64,000 bases of DNA from Colias croceus (lineage: Eukaryota; Arthropoda; Insecta; Lepidoptera; Pieridae). Below are positions 32,401 to 40,921 of this stretch, one piece after another; the first letter of the stretch is position 1, and each line of letters opens with the position of its first letter. The notes under the pieces are model-generated. The model saw only the letters and a list, made by a program, of their open reading frames with translations, was not told the DNA's origin and made no database searches. The stretch lies in the NCBI RefSeq assembly GCF_905220415.1, contig NC_059555.1, forward strand, positions 8,300,001 to 8,364,000, in the 5' to 3' direction. The position numbers and the translations under genes were made by a program.

Positions 32401-35400
32401 ACCAGTAGCACAGACTAATAATAATATACTACGTACAGTAGTCAGTACATGTATTTTCCAGACGTAATCAAACTGAAAATCACCAAGCACGTACTGCCGG
32501 AAAAACTGCGCAGCACGCTCGACACAGTAGCAGAAGAAACAGAAGCTGTTGAAGAGATCAGCACCATAGTAGACCTGAAGAAGCATAACACCTTCTATGT
32601 GGTGCAGCGGACGCCGCTTTTCGAAGAGGTCTGGGTGGGGTCAGAGAGGGTGGCCTTCTTTAGGGATGCTAGAGGTATGGAAAATTTGGGGTATTTTTTA
32701 AAATTAAAAAATTTTTAATTTAATATATTCAATAATCGCTACTTAAATTGTTATAAGTACACACAAAAAAAAAATCAAAAATTTTAAACATACTCTTTTG
32801 GGTAAAAACAGGTTAGTGAGGAGGGTAGTAACGCGATTGCCAAAATCGACTACGATCGACTCGAAGCAATTTTACATGACTAGCAAATTCGTACTTTTCT
32901 ATCCTCAATAGCAAACTTTACACTTTCCAGCGGCCAGTACGCTCATAAAAGCACTAACCCAGTGGGTGTATGAACCAAGTGCGTTGTACGGTGCCCGTTC
33001 GGAAGCCGGGGACCGTGCTCGCCAGGTTCGGTTCCCGGGGGGCAAGGGGTACCACGTGGTGCTGTCGGTCGTGCACCCGGAGCCGGGCAAGATGGCCGTG
33101 GACTTCGATGCCGCGGCGGCTGTGGAGGGTTAGTGAATTTTATACAGTTAACTATGCGAAATGTCCTCTTTTTTAACACGCTTTTATTAGCTTCACCTGT
33201 ACCTCTATATTTGTATGTAACCGATACGTTTGTATGTTAGCGATACCTAAGGACTCATTTTAACCCACTTTAAAGGGACAGATTTATTTCAAACTTTGTA
33301 CACTTATCCACAATCTTAATTTTTTTACAAGACTCCAGCTAAGAAAGAAGTATAACATGACATGTATCGAAGTATCTATCTCTTTCTTCATCATTCTTAA
33401 ATAATATATTTTTTTAATTCTAGACTATATTGGTTCGTTCGTCGACGAATTAAGTGAGCTGCATAATTTCACTCTCAAGTCGCAATGGCTCTATTTGCTG
33501 GATTTCGACTTTCAACCAAAGAAGGTAATTTATATTATTATTTAGTATGAAACAAAGTATCATACCTATGTTTCCTAAAATTAGGTGTGTAATTACAGTA
33601 ATTTAAGAGAAACTGCGTTCAGAACAATAACGCTGTCGCATGTTTTTCCCTGGTCTATTGATCATAAATGGTTGATTTTTAACAGAAAAATAATAGTTAA
33701 CTTCCTCTAAGCCCTAATGTTTTTTATGATATTTTTTTAATAAGCACTAGAGCCCTCAGAGTCGCCAGCTAAATCCGCTGTCAATTACTCTCAATCCCTC
33801 TACGCTTGAGTTTAAAATTTTAAGAGCTAGCGCGCAAGAGCAACTTTTGTCTCCGCAACTATTTAGTCTCTCCCATCAACTCTATGGGCTAGTAAGAAAG
33901 TGCGCGCACGTAGTGACGCAACTCCCCATACAGTTGATGGGAGAGACAAAATAGTTGCGCAGACAGAAGTTGCCTCCTGTTATTGTAGTGTCTTTTGAAT
34001 GAATTTCTCATATTTTCCCAGATAATGGACAACACGCCCCTCGGTTACCACCACGCTATACGTCACGATCGACTCCACCTTCTCATGACGAGATTAGAAG
34101 AAAGGGCGGCAACACATGTGTCCGATCTACCTGCCATTAACTTGGCCCTGTACATAGTGCCCTGTGAGATCGCTCCCGTTGTCATATATGATGCTGATAG
34201 TGAGTTTTTGTGTTTTTCTCTATGTTAAGAAACTATCATATGCATTAATAATTATGGGGTACATTTTGTTTTTCTTATAGTATAAGTATTGACGTACAAT
34301 AAGTCTCATGAACGCCTTTCGGTAAAAAATGTCCAATTGGCACATGGCATAATATAAAATATTCATTGAAATTAACACCTTATTTCATGGCTGTAATGTT
34401 CAAAGTCGATTGTATCGCTTGTTATAGAACTCTGCCTAGTACTCGCGTGGGCAGAGTTTTAAATTTGAGTGTGATTAGTCTAGTTTCTTGATGTATATCA
34501 ATGATGTTAAGGAAATTTTCATATTTTTTCCTACCAAAACTATTGATTTTGAATAAAATTGCATTAATAAAGTTAGACAAGAATTAAAATATATTATAGT
34601 AAGTTAAAATTTTTACTCATAAATACAGTTGGCATTTTCTTATAAATTTGTAAAACGGTATATTTTTTTTCTGATAAATAAGAGCATAATGAATCTCCTA
34701 TTTACATCATATTTCACATAGATTATACATATATCAAACATTACAGATAAGAAAGTGAACGCCCCTGTGCAAGCGTTTATGTCCCCGAAATGGGGCGGTG
34801 TGGTGTTGGGTGCGCAGGAGTGCGGGGACAAACCGTTCGTCCCCAATGTCCCGCTTGTTATGGGGACGTTTCTGGCACAGTTGAGGAATCTTATCGGTAT
34901 CACTGATAAGGTAAGTGAATTTAATTCTCATTTTAACTATTGCTTAGCTAAAGTTAAAAATATAAATTTATAAAGAATATAGAAAAAATTCGATCACGAG
35001 GCGGGACTCGAACCCGCATCCTTTCGCGCCATTCCGGGGCGGATGCCTAACCAACTCAGCCACTCGTGACCCGCAAGAGCGGTCGAATTTATTCTATATT
35101 TATTGAATTTTATTTTGTATAATTTTGATTACGGAATTTAATACGCGAGAATAAAGGCCATGCGGTGAAATATCTCTCTGCAGACACAGCCTAATTTGCA
35201 ATTAAATAATATTGCGACTAAATACTGAGATGTAACCTATCCTATACTTCAAGTTAAATCAAATTGCACACGGAGAGCAATATCAAATTTAAATTCGGTT
35301 CAGTAGTTTAGGAGTCCACCGCGGACAAACGTCATACCAAATTTTTGAAGTGAAACTTCTTTAGGCGCGTTGAGTGTGAAATTTCAAGGTCGCGTCATGG

Positions 35401-37302
35401 CAATACCGTCACGTCATGGAGTAAAGCGATGATTTTGGTACCTAAGCTATTGCATAGCTTATATCGCGAGCCTTGAGCGCGGGGACCGAATCGAGAAATT
35501 CCGTAACGAAAAAACCTCACGCTCCCCACTCCGACGGGTGGAGATGAGGCTTGAAGGCATAGCATGCAATAGCTTTACCGCGGCAGTCCCCGAGTGCCAC
35601 ACGTCGTTTTTGAAGTGAAACTTCTTTATCGGGGTTGGAAAAAAAATTTAGTGTAACATTTTTTAGTTACGCGTAACATTTTTCCGTTACGCGCCATCTT
35701 TTATGACGTGACAACGTCTTATAAATTGGTTTGCCGGGTGACACTTCAAGAAACTGCGTTACGCTCCGCTCACGTTATGCGCTCACAATGAGAGCGAGTG
35801 AGAGGCACGCGTCCCTTCCACTCGGGCATGGTTAGCCTGCCTATGAGCGAGAGAGACAGACATAAAAAGTCGTTGTCACGTAAAACTTTCGCCCGTATAC
35901 CGACTTTACAGGCAACCAATTTTTATTATTATCGATGTATTTATTGGTTTCCAGGAGGCAATCGGCGGTGCGCACCTAGAGCCACTGCGCTCGGTGTCCC
36001 CCCGCGCGTGGGAGGTGTGCAGCCTGCTGCGCGTGCGCGCGCTCGAGCACGTCACCTCCGCGGAGAGGAGCCTGCGCTCGCTCGCCAAGCTGCTCGGTGA
36101 GTTGGGTCCAACCGCGCCCGGGGTCCCCAGTGGGAGTCCAGTTTTGTGTGTTACAGTGTATATGGTTCATGTGAAGATGTAATTTTGGGTAAAAGAACAA
36201 GAAAAACGCGGAAAAAAATACTTAGGTCAACTTTAGGTGTTTTCGGGAAGATATTAATTATTACTCCAAATTAAAATCTCGTATTTATTTTAACTTAATA
36301 TAAAGGTATAGTGTGTTATTTTTTTATTCCTCCACTCTCTCTCAGATACATTCATCTGTTATTAAAAAAATCTAAAAGCCCAAAATAACACTCTTGAAGA
36401 TAATAATATGAGAACAACATTTAAATGATTTTGACAAAATTGCATTGCATTTGTGTAAACAATTTGTCAAATACAAGGTGCAAACTAGACCAATCTGTTT
36501 ATTTAAACAAAATCCTTTTATTTTCTTCCAGGTGAGATATCGAATATAGTGATCAACGAAGAAGTGGGTGCATCAATAAACACGGCAGTTTATAATATCG
36601 AACATACGAAAAAGCAAATGGCGGCCGGTGACCTGTCAGACGCGTACAAAAGCGCGCGAAACGCGTTCCTAGCGGCTGAGACGGCGTTCATGGAGCCCAG
36701 TTTGTTGGCATTGTTGTACTTCCCGGACGATCAGAAGTGAGTAATTTAAATTTTTTTGAAGAATAGAAAAATTCATTCACGAGTCGGGATTTGAACCCGC
36801 GTCTTTCGTATTTCCCTATGACGCCTTTGGCCACTCGGCCATGTCCACGACACATGTCGTGTCAATATATTGTGTTATTTCAATACGTTAATTAACGATA
36901 AATTTGAGGAGTTCTTCAAGTTGTGATGATTTGTTTTATGTTATAATGAACAAACTAAACATTCTGAATTTTTTATTTTGTTAAAATATTTTTGACTTCT
37001 AAATTTTTTTATATTATATACTTACCTGATACTTCACACATACTTTTTTATCATATTTATTTTTATTCATCGAAACCCCAGACGTGCATTTATTTAAAAA
37101 CAGTTGATATCACATAACCTCAAAAAACCTCTTTTCAGTAAAGTGATATTATAAAAAACAATACTAAAATTACAATTTATTTGTCTCCAGGTACGCCATC
37201 TACATACCGCTGTTTCTGCCGATCATGTTCCCTGTCATATTGTCTTTGAAGAACTTAGTGCTGTGGTTCAGAGGAAAGTCCATAAAGGAAAAGTCTGAAT
37301 AA
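29368..37302 (+). CDS. PIGS: PIG-S, GPI transamidase subunit (ten recognised exons)
   Basis: Subunit of the GPI transamidase complex, which attaches GPI anchors to proteins in the ER membrane. Exons: 29368-29458, 31920-32059, 32462-32674, 32931-33128, 33424-33524, 34022-34199, 34747-34910, 35955-36096, 36532-36736, 37191-37302. All junctions are AG/GT and phases join without a stop. The product has an N-terminal membrane segment (ASFVGVLIIIGVPLWWKTTE), a long lumenal part and a C-terminal membrane segment (YAIYIPLFLPIMFPVILSL) with a basic tail. Hallmarks of the family are PLWWKTTE near the N terminus, SPKWGG mid-protein and LLYFPDDQK before the last membrane segment. Total about 514 residues plus a few from exon 1, close to the ~555 of the human protein. 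The last intron sits inside the K of PDDQK-YAIY. AATAAA signals follow the stop (37299, 37318). Confidence 0.95.
29788..30937. mobile_element. hAT-like non-autonomous element in PIG-S intron, 8-bp duplication
   Basis: 1150 bp. Termini CTTAGATTACAAAATAAAGT(ACAGATGGAGC) and the reverse CTTAGATTACAAAATAAAAG(ACAGATGGAGC), flanked by exact CGTAGTAC at 29780-29787 and 30938-30945. 8-bp duplication indicates a hAT-type mechanism. No transposase frame. A longer relative starts at 62611. Confidence 0.85.
30946..31718. other. PIG-S intron, no other feature
   Basis: AT-rich; a patch around 31310-31385 (GTTTTGGCGCGCAATTACGC) is more GC-rich but holds no recognised feature. Confidence 0.4.
31719..31880 (+). 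repeat. GC-rich 160-bp repeat, copy 1
   Basis: GTGTGGCACTCGGGGACTGC ... GGAGTGGGGAGCGTGAGG ... CGATTCGGTCCCCGCGCTCA ... AAGCTATGCAATAGCTTA. An inverted copy with few differences is at 35443-35602. Both lie in PIG-S introns. Also contains internal AGCTATTGCATAGC palindromes. Confidence 0.8.
31920..32059 (+). CDS. PIGS: PIG-S exon 3
   Basis: Acceptor AATTTTCAG; reads VALPYDKISSFDTDSHFITT-ELVVLANDE...EKDFEKW; donor GTAAGA. VALPYDKI aligns with the lumenal segment after the first membrane helix (ASLPYSQI in human). Confidence 0.93.
32462..32674 (+). CDS. PIGS: PIG-S exon 4
   Basis: Acceptor TATTTTCCAG; reads VIKLKITKHVLPEKLR... through NTFYVVQRTPLFEEVWVGS and VAFFRDAR; donor GTATGG. Confidence 0.92.
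32931..33128 (+). CDS. PIGS: PIG-S exon 5
   Basis: Acceptor ACTTTCCAG; reads ASTLIKALTQWVYEPSALYG...GYHVVLSVVHPEPGKM...AAVE; donor GTTAGT. High GC compared with the flanking introns. Confidence 0.93.
33424..33524 (+). CDS. PIGS: PIG-S exon 6
   Basis: Acceptor TTTTTTTAATTCTAG; reads YIGSFVDELSELHNFTLKSQ-WLYLLDFDFQPKK; donor GTAATT. Ends in phase 0. NFT is a potential N-glycosylation site. Confidence 0.93.
33834..33980. mobile_element. Diverged copy of the GAGCCAGCGCGC MITE in PIG-S intron
   Basis: After TAA at 33831 the sequence GAGCTAGCGCGCAAGAGCAA, then GTCTCCGCAACTATTTAGTC and GGGAGAGACAAAATAGTTGC, match the element at 4573-4749. The right end (GTTGCCTCCTG) is degraded. Confidence 0.75.
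34022..34199 (+). CDS. PIGS: PIG-S exon 7
   Basis: Acceptor TATTTTCCCAG; reads IMDNTPLGYHHAIRHDRLHL...LPAINLALYIVPCEIAPVVI-YDAD; donor GTGAGT. The hydrophobic LNLALYIVP-like stretch aligns to LNFLLYVPE of the human protein. Confidence 0.93.
34747..34910 (+). CDS. PIGS: PIG-S exon 8 (SPKWGG)
   Basis: Acceptor ACATTACAG; reads KKVNAPVQAFMSPKWGGVVL...VPLVMGTFLAQLRNLIGITD-K; donor GTAAGT. Holds the conserved SPKWGG. Confidence 0.94.
34994..35069 (-). tRNA. tRNA-like sequence in PIG-S intron (array relative)
   Basis: 76-base version of the array sequence: same acceptor stem TCACGAG/CTCGTGA and A box, one extra A before GGATGC, and a consensus B box GGTTCGAGTCC. Flanked by the same ATAAATTTATAAAGAATA and AATTTATTCTAT strings as the array units, but without the 235-bp spacer. 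Its B box is closest to consensus, so it may be nearer to the parental form. Confidence 0.7.
35340..35442. repeat. Dispersed repeat fragment (GAAGTGAAACTTC type)
   Basis: TTTTTGAAGTGAAACTTCTT then CGCGTCATGGCAATACCGTC; matches 4122-4215 and is cut by the GC-rich repeat at 35443. Confidence 0.6.
35443..35602 (-). repeat. GC-rich 160-bp repeat, copy 2 (inverted)
   Basis: Reverse complement of 31719-31880 with several small differences (ATGAGGCTTGAAGGCATAGC). Inserted within the GAAGTGAAACTTC repeat. Confidence 0.8.
35603..35760. repeat. Dispersed repeat fragment (GAAGTGAAACTTCTTTATCGGGG type)
   Basis: TTTTTGAAGTGAAACTTCTT, TATCGGGGTTGG, TTTAGTGTAACATTTTT; reverse counterpart at 38440-38500. 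Confidence 0.55.
35955..36096 (+). CDS. PIGS: PIG-S exon 9
   Basis: Acceptor ATTGGTTTCCAG; reads EAIGGAHLEPLRSVSPRAWE-VCSLLRVRALEHVTSAERS-LRSLAKLL; donor GTGAGT. Very GC-rich (CGCGCGTGGGAGG) against AT-rich introns. Confidence 0.92.
36532..36736 (+). CDS. PIGS: PIG-S exon 10 (LLYFPDDQ)
   Basis: Acceptor TTTTCTTCCAG; reads EISNIVINEEVGASINTAVY...AAETAFMEPSLLALLYFPDD-Q; donor GTGAGT. ISNIVI and LLYFPDDQK are family hallmarks. Confidence 0.95.
36777..36848 (-). tRNA. Second tRNA-like sequence in PIG-S intron (degenerate)
   Basis: On the - strand: A-box-like ATGGCCGAGTGGCC, T arm CGGG-TTCAAAT-CCCG with B box GGTTCAAATCC, 3' end CTCGTGA as in the array. The middle forms GCGTC/GACGC around ~16 bases (GGGAAATACGAAA), the same odd layout as GCATCC/GGATGC in the array copies. 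The 5' acceptor (GTGGACA) no longer pairs. A diverged member of the same tRNA-like family. Confidence 0.6.
36849..37190. other. PIG-S last intron, no other feature
   Basis: AT-rich; ACATGTCGTG next to the tRNA-like sequence is the only notable string. Confidence 0.4.
37191..37302 (+). CDS. PIGS: PIG-S exon 11: last membrane segment and stop
   Basis: Acceptor TTGTCTCCAG; completes K then YAIYIPLFLPIMFPVILSL, NLVLWFRGKS and IKEKSE, stop TAA at 37300-37302. AATAAA overlaps just after the stop and again at about 37318. Confidence 0.95.
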
Positions 37303-37433
37303 AATGTTATGGGTATTAAATAAATGTAGTTAATATTATATCTTGTCTTTTATTTTAATATAAATTTCAATACAATTAATACCTGAGTATTTCCTTACAA
37401 TCTCACCTGTTAACAATGCGTTTAGAACAACTA

Positions 37434-37641
37434 TCCATACTAATATTATAAATGCGAAAGTAACTCTGTCTGTCTGTCTGTTACTCAATCACGCCTTAAC
37501 TACTGAACCAATTTGCATGAAATTCGGTATAGAGATATTTTGATACCCGAGAAAGGACATAGGATAAGTTTTATCCCGGAAATGCTACGGGAAAGGGTTT
37601 TTCTTTGAAAACGCGGGCGAAGCCGCGGGCGGAAAGCTAGT
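37434..37641 (+). mobile_element. Helitron-like (lep1-type) element
   Basis: CATACTAATATTATAAATGC ... GTCTGTCTGTCTGTTACTCA ... AAGCCGCGGGCGGAAAGCTAG|T. Shares the 5' 130 bp with 10486 but has the other 3' end. Confidence 0.75.
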
Positions 37642-37918
37642 AATATTATATACGTGTTTGGTGTTATAGAAAGGTTATAGATGTAAATATGACACCTTAA
37701 TACTATTGAATATTTATATATGAACTCATATTCTAAGCTATTGTTATACATACTAATTCAGCCGTACACTAATGGGAAAAAAAGTTAAAGGCAAACAAAG
37801 TAAATACAATTACTGTGATGTGTTAAAAACAACTACCTACCTATTTAACATATATATTTCTACTCTTACATGCTCAAAACTATGCTCTTTACCTCTTCGA
37901 TCAATAATTATATGTTTA

Positions 37919-38093
37919 ACTAGCGGTCCGCCCCGGCTTCGCCCGTGGTACATATTTACGTTTTCTCTACATAAGAACCATCCTCGTACTTCAAGGAATA
38001 TAATAAAAAAAGAATTATCGAAATCGGTTGAGCCGTTCTCGAGTTATGCGCTTACCAACACAATTTGCGATTCATTTTTATATATAAGATTAA
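37919..38093 (-). mobile_element. Helitron-like short element, reverse strand
   Basis: ACTAGCGGTCCGCCCCGGCT ... CGATTCATTTTTATATATAA; reverse of the 19690-type copy. Confidence 0.75.
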
Positions 38094-38330
38094 TCCAATT
38101 AATTTAAAATTTAATTTTAATGTTCTTGGTATGTTTTTTTTAAACTGTAAAGTAATGCTACAAGTCGCGTCAAGTAAAAATAACGCTGACGGATGGCTGT
38201 GCATTGGCGATTTATCGGTCTATTTGGTGTTATGAGGTGGTTATAAGAATAACAAATAGATAATTGCGAAGCCACGATTCGCGAGCCTAGTTCAAAAAAA
38301 ATGTGTGCGTTACTAGAGTACACACGTAAG

Positions 38331-38505
38331 AAGTGAAACTTAGGGATAAGAAAAAGTTGGCGCGTAACGCAAAAATGTCACGCCTACGGCGTAACGAAAA
38401 AATGTCACGCCTACGGCGTACCGCAAAAATGTCACGCCTACAGCGTAACGCAAAAATGTTACACTAAATTTTTGTCCAATCCCGATAAAGAAGTTTCACT
38501 TGGTT
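38331..38505. repeat. Element with GAAGTGAAACTT ends and 27-bp minisatellite
   Basis: Bounded by GAAGTGAAACTT (38332) and AAGTTTCACTT (38488). Interior has 3.7 copies of a 27-bp unit (GTAACGCAAAAATGTCACGC + CTACGGC) starting at 38364, 38391, 38418 and 38445. Confidence 0.7.
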
Positions 38506-38507
38506 AA

Positions 38508-38702
38508 TTGGAATTAACGGCGCAAGTTAAAAATTCATTTATGGGTCAAGGTATACGCTTTTACAACAGAATTCCTCGTAATATTAAAGAGTTCAGTAGT
38601 TCTAAATTTAAAACTTATATAAAAAATGTACTAATTCAGAGAGCCTATTACAGTATTAAGGAATATATGGACGATAAAAACCCATGGAGGGTTGTCGCGT
38701 AA
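38508..38702 (+). pseudogene. LINE C-terminal fragment
   Basis: Frame reads AQVKNSFMGQGIRFYNRIPR...NIKEFSSSKFKTYIKNVLIQ...NPWRV then stop, typical of the end of jockey-type LINE reverse transcriptase proteins. 5'-truncated at the adjacent repeat. The 3' UTR with AAAGAGCAACTATGGAGATT and tail AATAAATAAATGTTTGAG follows to about 38937. Confidence 0.7.
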
Positions 38703-38937
38703 AAACCACAGGACAGTTCTTTGGCATATTATGATTATAATGTACATATAACACATATAATGTATTTTGTAAAATTAAATTGTAAAACTGACATGATTAA
38801 AAAGAGCAACTATGGAGATTCTTCTCCGTAGATACTGCTTTCCGAATCGGTGGTAAATGTTAAAATATGTAATGACGTTTCAAAAGTGCTTCTAAAAGAA
38901 GTCTAATTGAATAAATAAATGTTTGAGTTTGAGTTTA
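38703..38937 (+). mobile_element. LINE 3' UTR and tail
   Basis: Follows the LINE stop. Same sequence in reverse at 25456-25570 and 24887-24924, which confirms it as a LINE 3' end. Confidence 0.7.
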
Positions 38938-39789
38938 GTAAGTAACTAGCACAGACTAATAATAATATACTACGTATACAATAACTAGTTATAATGAAAT
39001 GAAAAGGGGGGGAATTTTAAAGCATTTCATGTGTTTTTGAATATTCTGTATGAAATAAGCTCTCTTGCATCGTTACTTTGAATAGATGACATTTTTTCTT
39101 TTGAAATATTACCGAAAAACCGATACAAGAGATACCTAAAGTTAAAGAAATATGCCTGTGTAAAAGCTCATTGTCACACTGTTTGGTGGTTTGTACTTAT
39201 GCATTTTCTGAGAACATGTACTACCTATGGTAATGTATATTTTTATTTACACCAACAAAAGTAGGGATATCAACGATCAAAAGGCCTCCCAACTTTTTGG
39301 ACAAAGCTGATATTTTGACGTTTGAATTTTGTATTGGAATATAGGGTGCATTTTTGTACGTTGTAAGAATTTTTTAGTTTCAAAAATAGATCAGGGTATA
39401 TAAGGGTAACATGAAACTAAAATAAAACAACAATAATACATTGCATTCATAATTTATTGATATCGAGGTATTTTTTACAATCAAACATTTATAATCTTAG
39501 GCTAACAATAAAATACGTGACATCGTATAGGTAACATTTTCTACTAGGTACTAAACATCAGGAAAATATCAAAATAACAAAAAAATGATACAAATAGGCC
39601 ATATTAAAAAACATTTTGGCTTCTTAAAATATTTCTTGGAATGTTATGTTAAAATAACTAGGCAGTGTTTATTACTTTCTTAAAATTATATAAGAATATA
39701 TTTAGGCAGTATTTAGTGTTAAAAAAAATACCGGTGACCTAATTTACAACTAAAAAAAGAATATACGATAACAAGTACATATATTCTTT
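38938..39789. other. No gene seen
   Basis: AT-rich spacer between the PIG-S region and the next repeats. Confidence 0.4.
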
Positions 39790-40047
39790 GTGGAATTTGG
39801 ATTTTGGATATACATAACTTGTTACATAATCTATTACATATAATAAATCTGTAGAAGGGTTAATTCTGAAAAATAATATTGAAAAAATAAATACCAAAAA
39901 TGTTACTGGATCGATACCAAACCCAAATATATGTGATAATTTTTTTTTGTATAAGATGTCATTGTCAGACTTACTCAAAATGGAGAAATAAAACATCCAC
40001 GCGAAGATCGACATCCGCGCGGACGGAGTCGCGGGCGGAAGCTAGTT
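39790..40047 (+). mobile_element. LINE (RTE-like) 3' end fragment
   Basis: TTATTATAT...AATCTGTAGAAGGGTTAATT, GGATCGATACCAAACCCAAA, CATTGTCAGACTTACTCAAA and the end CGCGGACGGAGTCGCGGGCG-GAAGCTAG|TT. Related reverse copies at 45383-45865 and about 48560-48890. RTE assignment is tentative; the CTAG end could also place it with Helitron-like elements. Confidence 0.5.
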
Positions 40048-40657
40048 TTCAAATAAACATCGAGATACAGAACCCAGATTGAGTACCATAAGTTATGTAC
40101 ACTCTTTTAAATTTATTTTCATTATACAATAGGGATAAACAAAGTTTTCAGTCTCTACTAAAAAAGACATTACTTAGTTACAAAATTATACTTACAAAAA
40201 AATACGATTTTTTGGAGTAGGTACTTACTCGCATTTAATATATGACTTGTTGTATTTAAATTAAGTTGTGTCAAATTAATTTAATTTACCGATTTATTAA
40301 CATTGATATGTGAGACTTTACATAACTTTATATCTTACTTGGCGACGACTCTACGCAAACATTTTTTAAATATAGGTACATAGGTAATATTAAACATAGA
40401 GAAAGATAAGTTTTTTTTTCATATATGTATGGTTTAAAATCATGACTTCGCTTAAATAATTATGATTAATCATTAAACTTAATGCATTTAAGGTAAAATC
40501 TTCTAGTTTTTATATATTATAGGTCTATCTTATTACAATGATATTTTACTTAGGCGTTAGGTGCGATGTAGAACCTACGTTAGTGAAAACAGAAGTGTGA
40601 CTACCTTGTGAATAATATGAGGTATAGTTTGGCACAAGAATATAATAAACGTAATAA
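40048..40657. other. No gene seen
   Basis: AT-rich, no recognised feature. Confidence 0.4.
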
Positions 40658-40848
40658 AAGATCCCACCGCAGGATTAGTGCATATATACAGTATTATCTA
40701 TGATTAGTGCGTTCATAGTTTTTTTGCTAAAACCAAACTTATTTATATTTATTTATTTAGATTATATTTATTATTAAGTATTATATATTTATTATATATT
40801 ATATTATATATTTATTATTAAGAGAATAATTATTATTAGTATAGGTAC

Positions 40849-40917
40849 ATCGACTAGGTTGCCAGTCAAAATTTAGCCGCAAGCATTTTTTATTATTTTG
40901 ACTGGCAACCCAGTCGA
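40849..40917. repeat. Hairpin, ~23-bp stem
   Basis: ATCGACTAGGTTGCCAGTCA(AAAT) pairs with (ATTTT)GACTGGCAACCCAGTCGAT around TTAGCCGCAAGCATTTTTTA. Confidence 0.65.
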
Positions 40918-40921
40918 TATA

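Noticed and set aside
39739..40014. 91-codon hydrophobic frame on the - strand
   Set aside because: Overlaps a known repeat fragment and is AT-rich; hydrophobicity follows from base composition.
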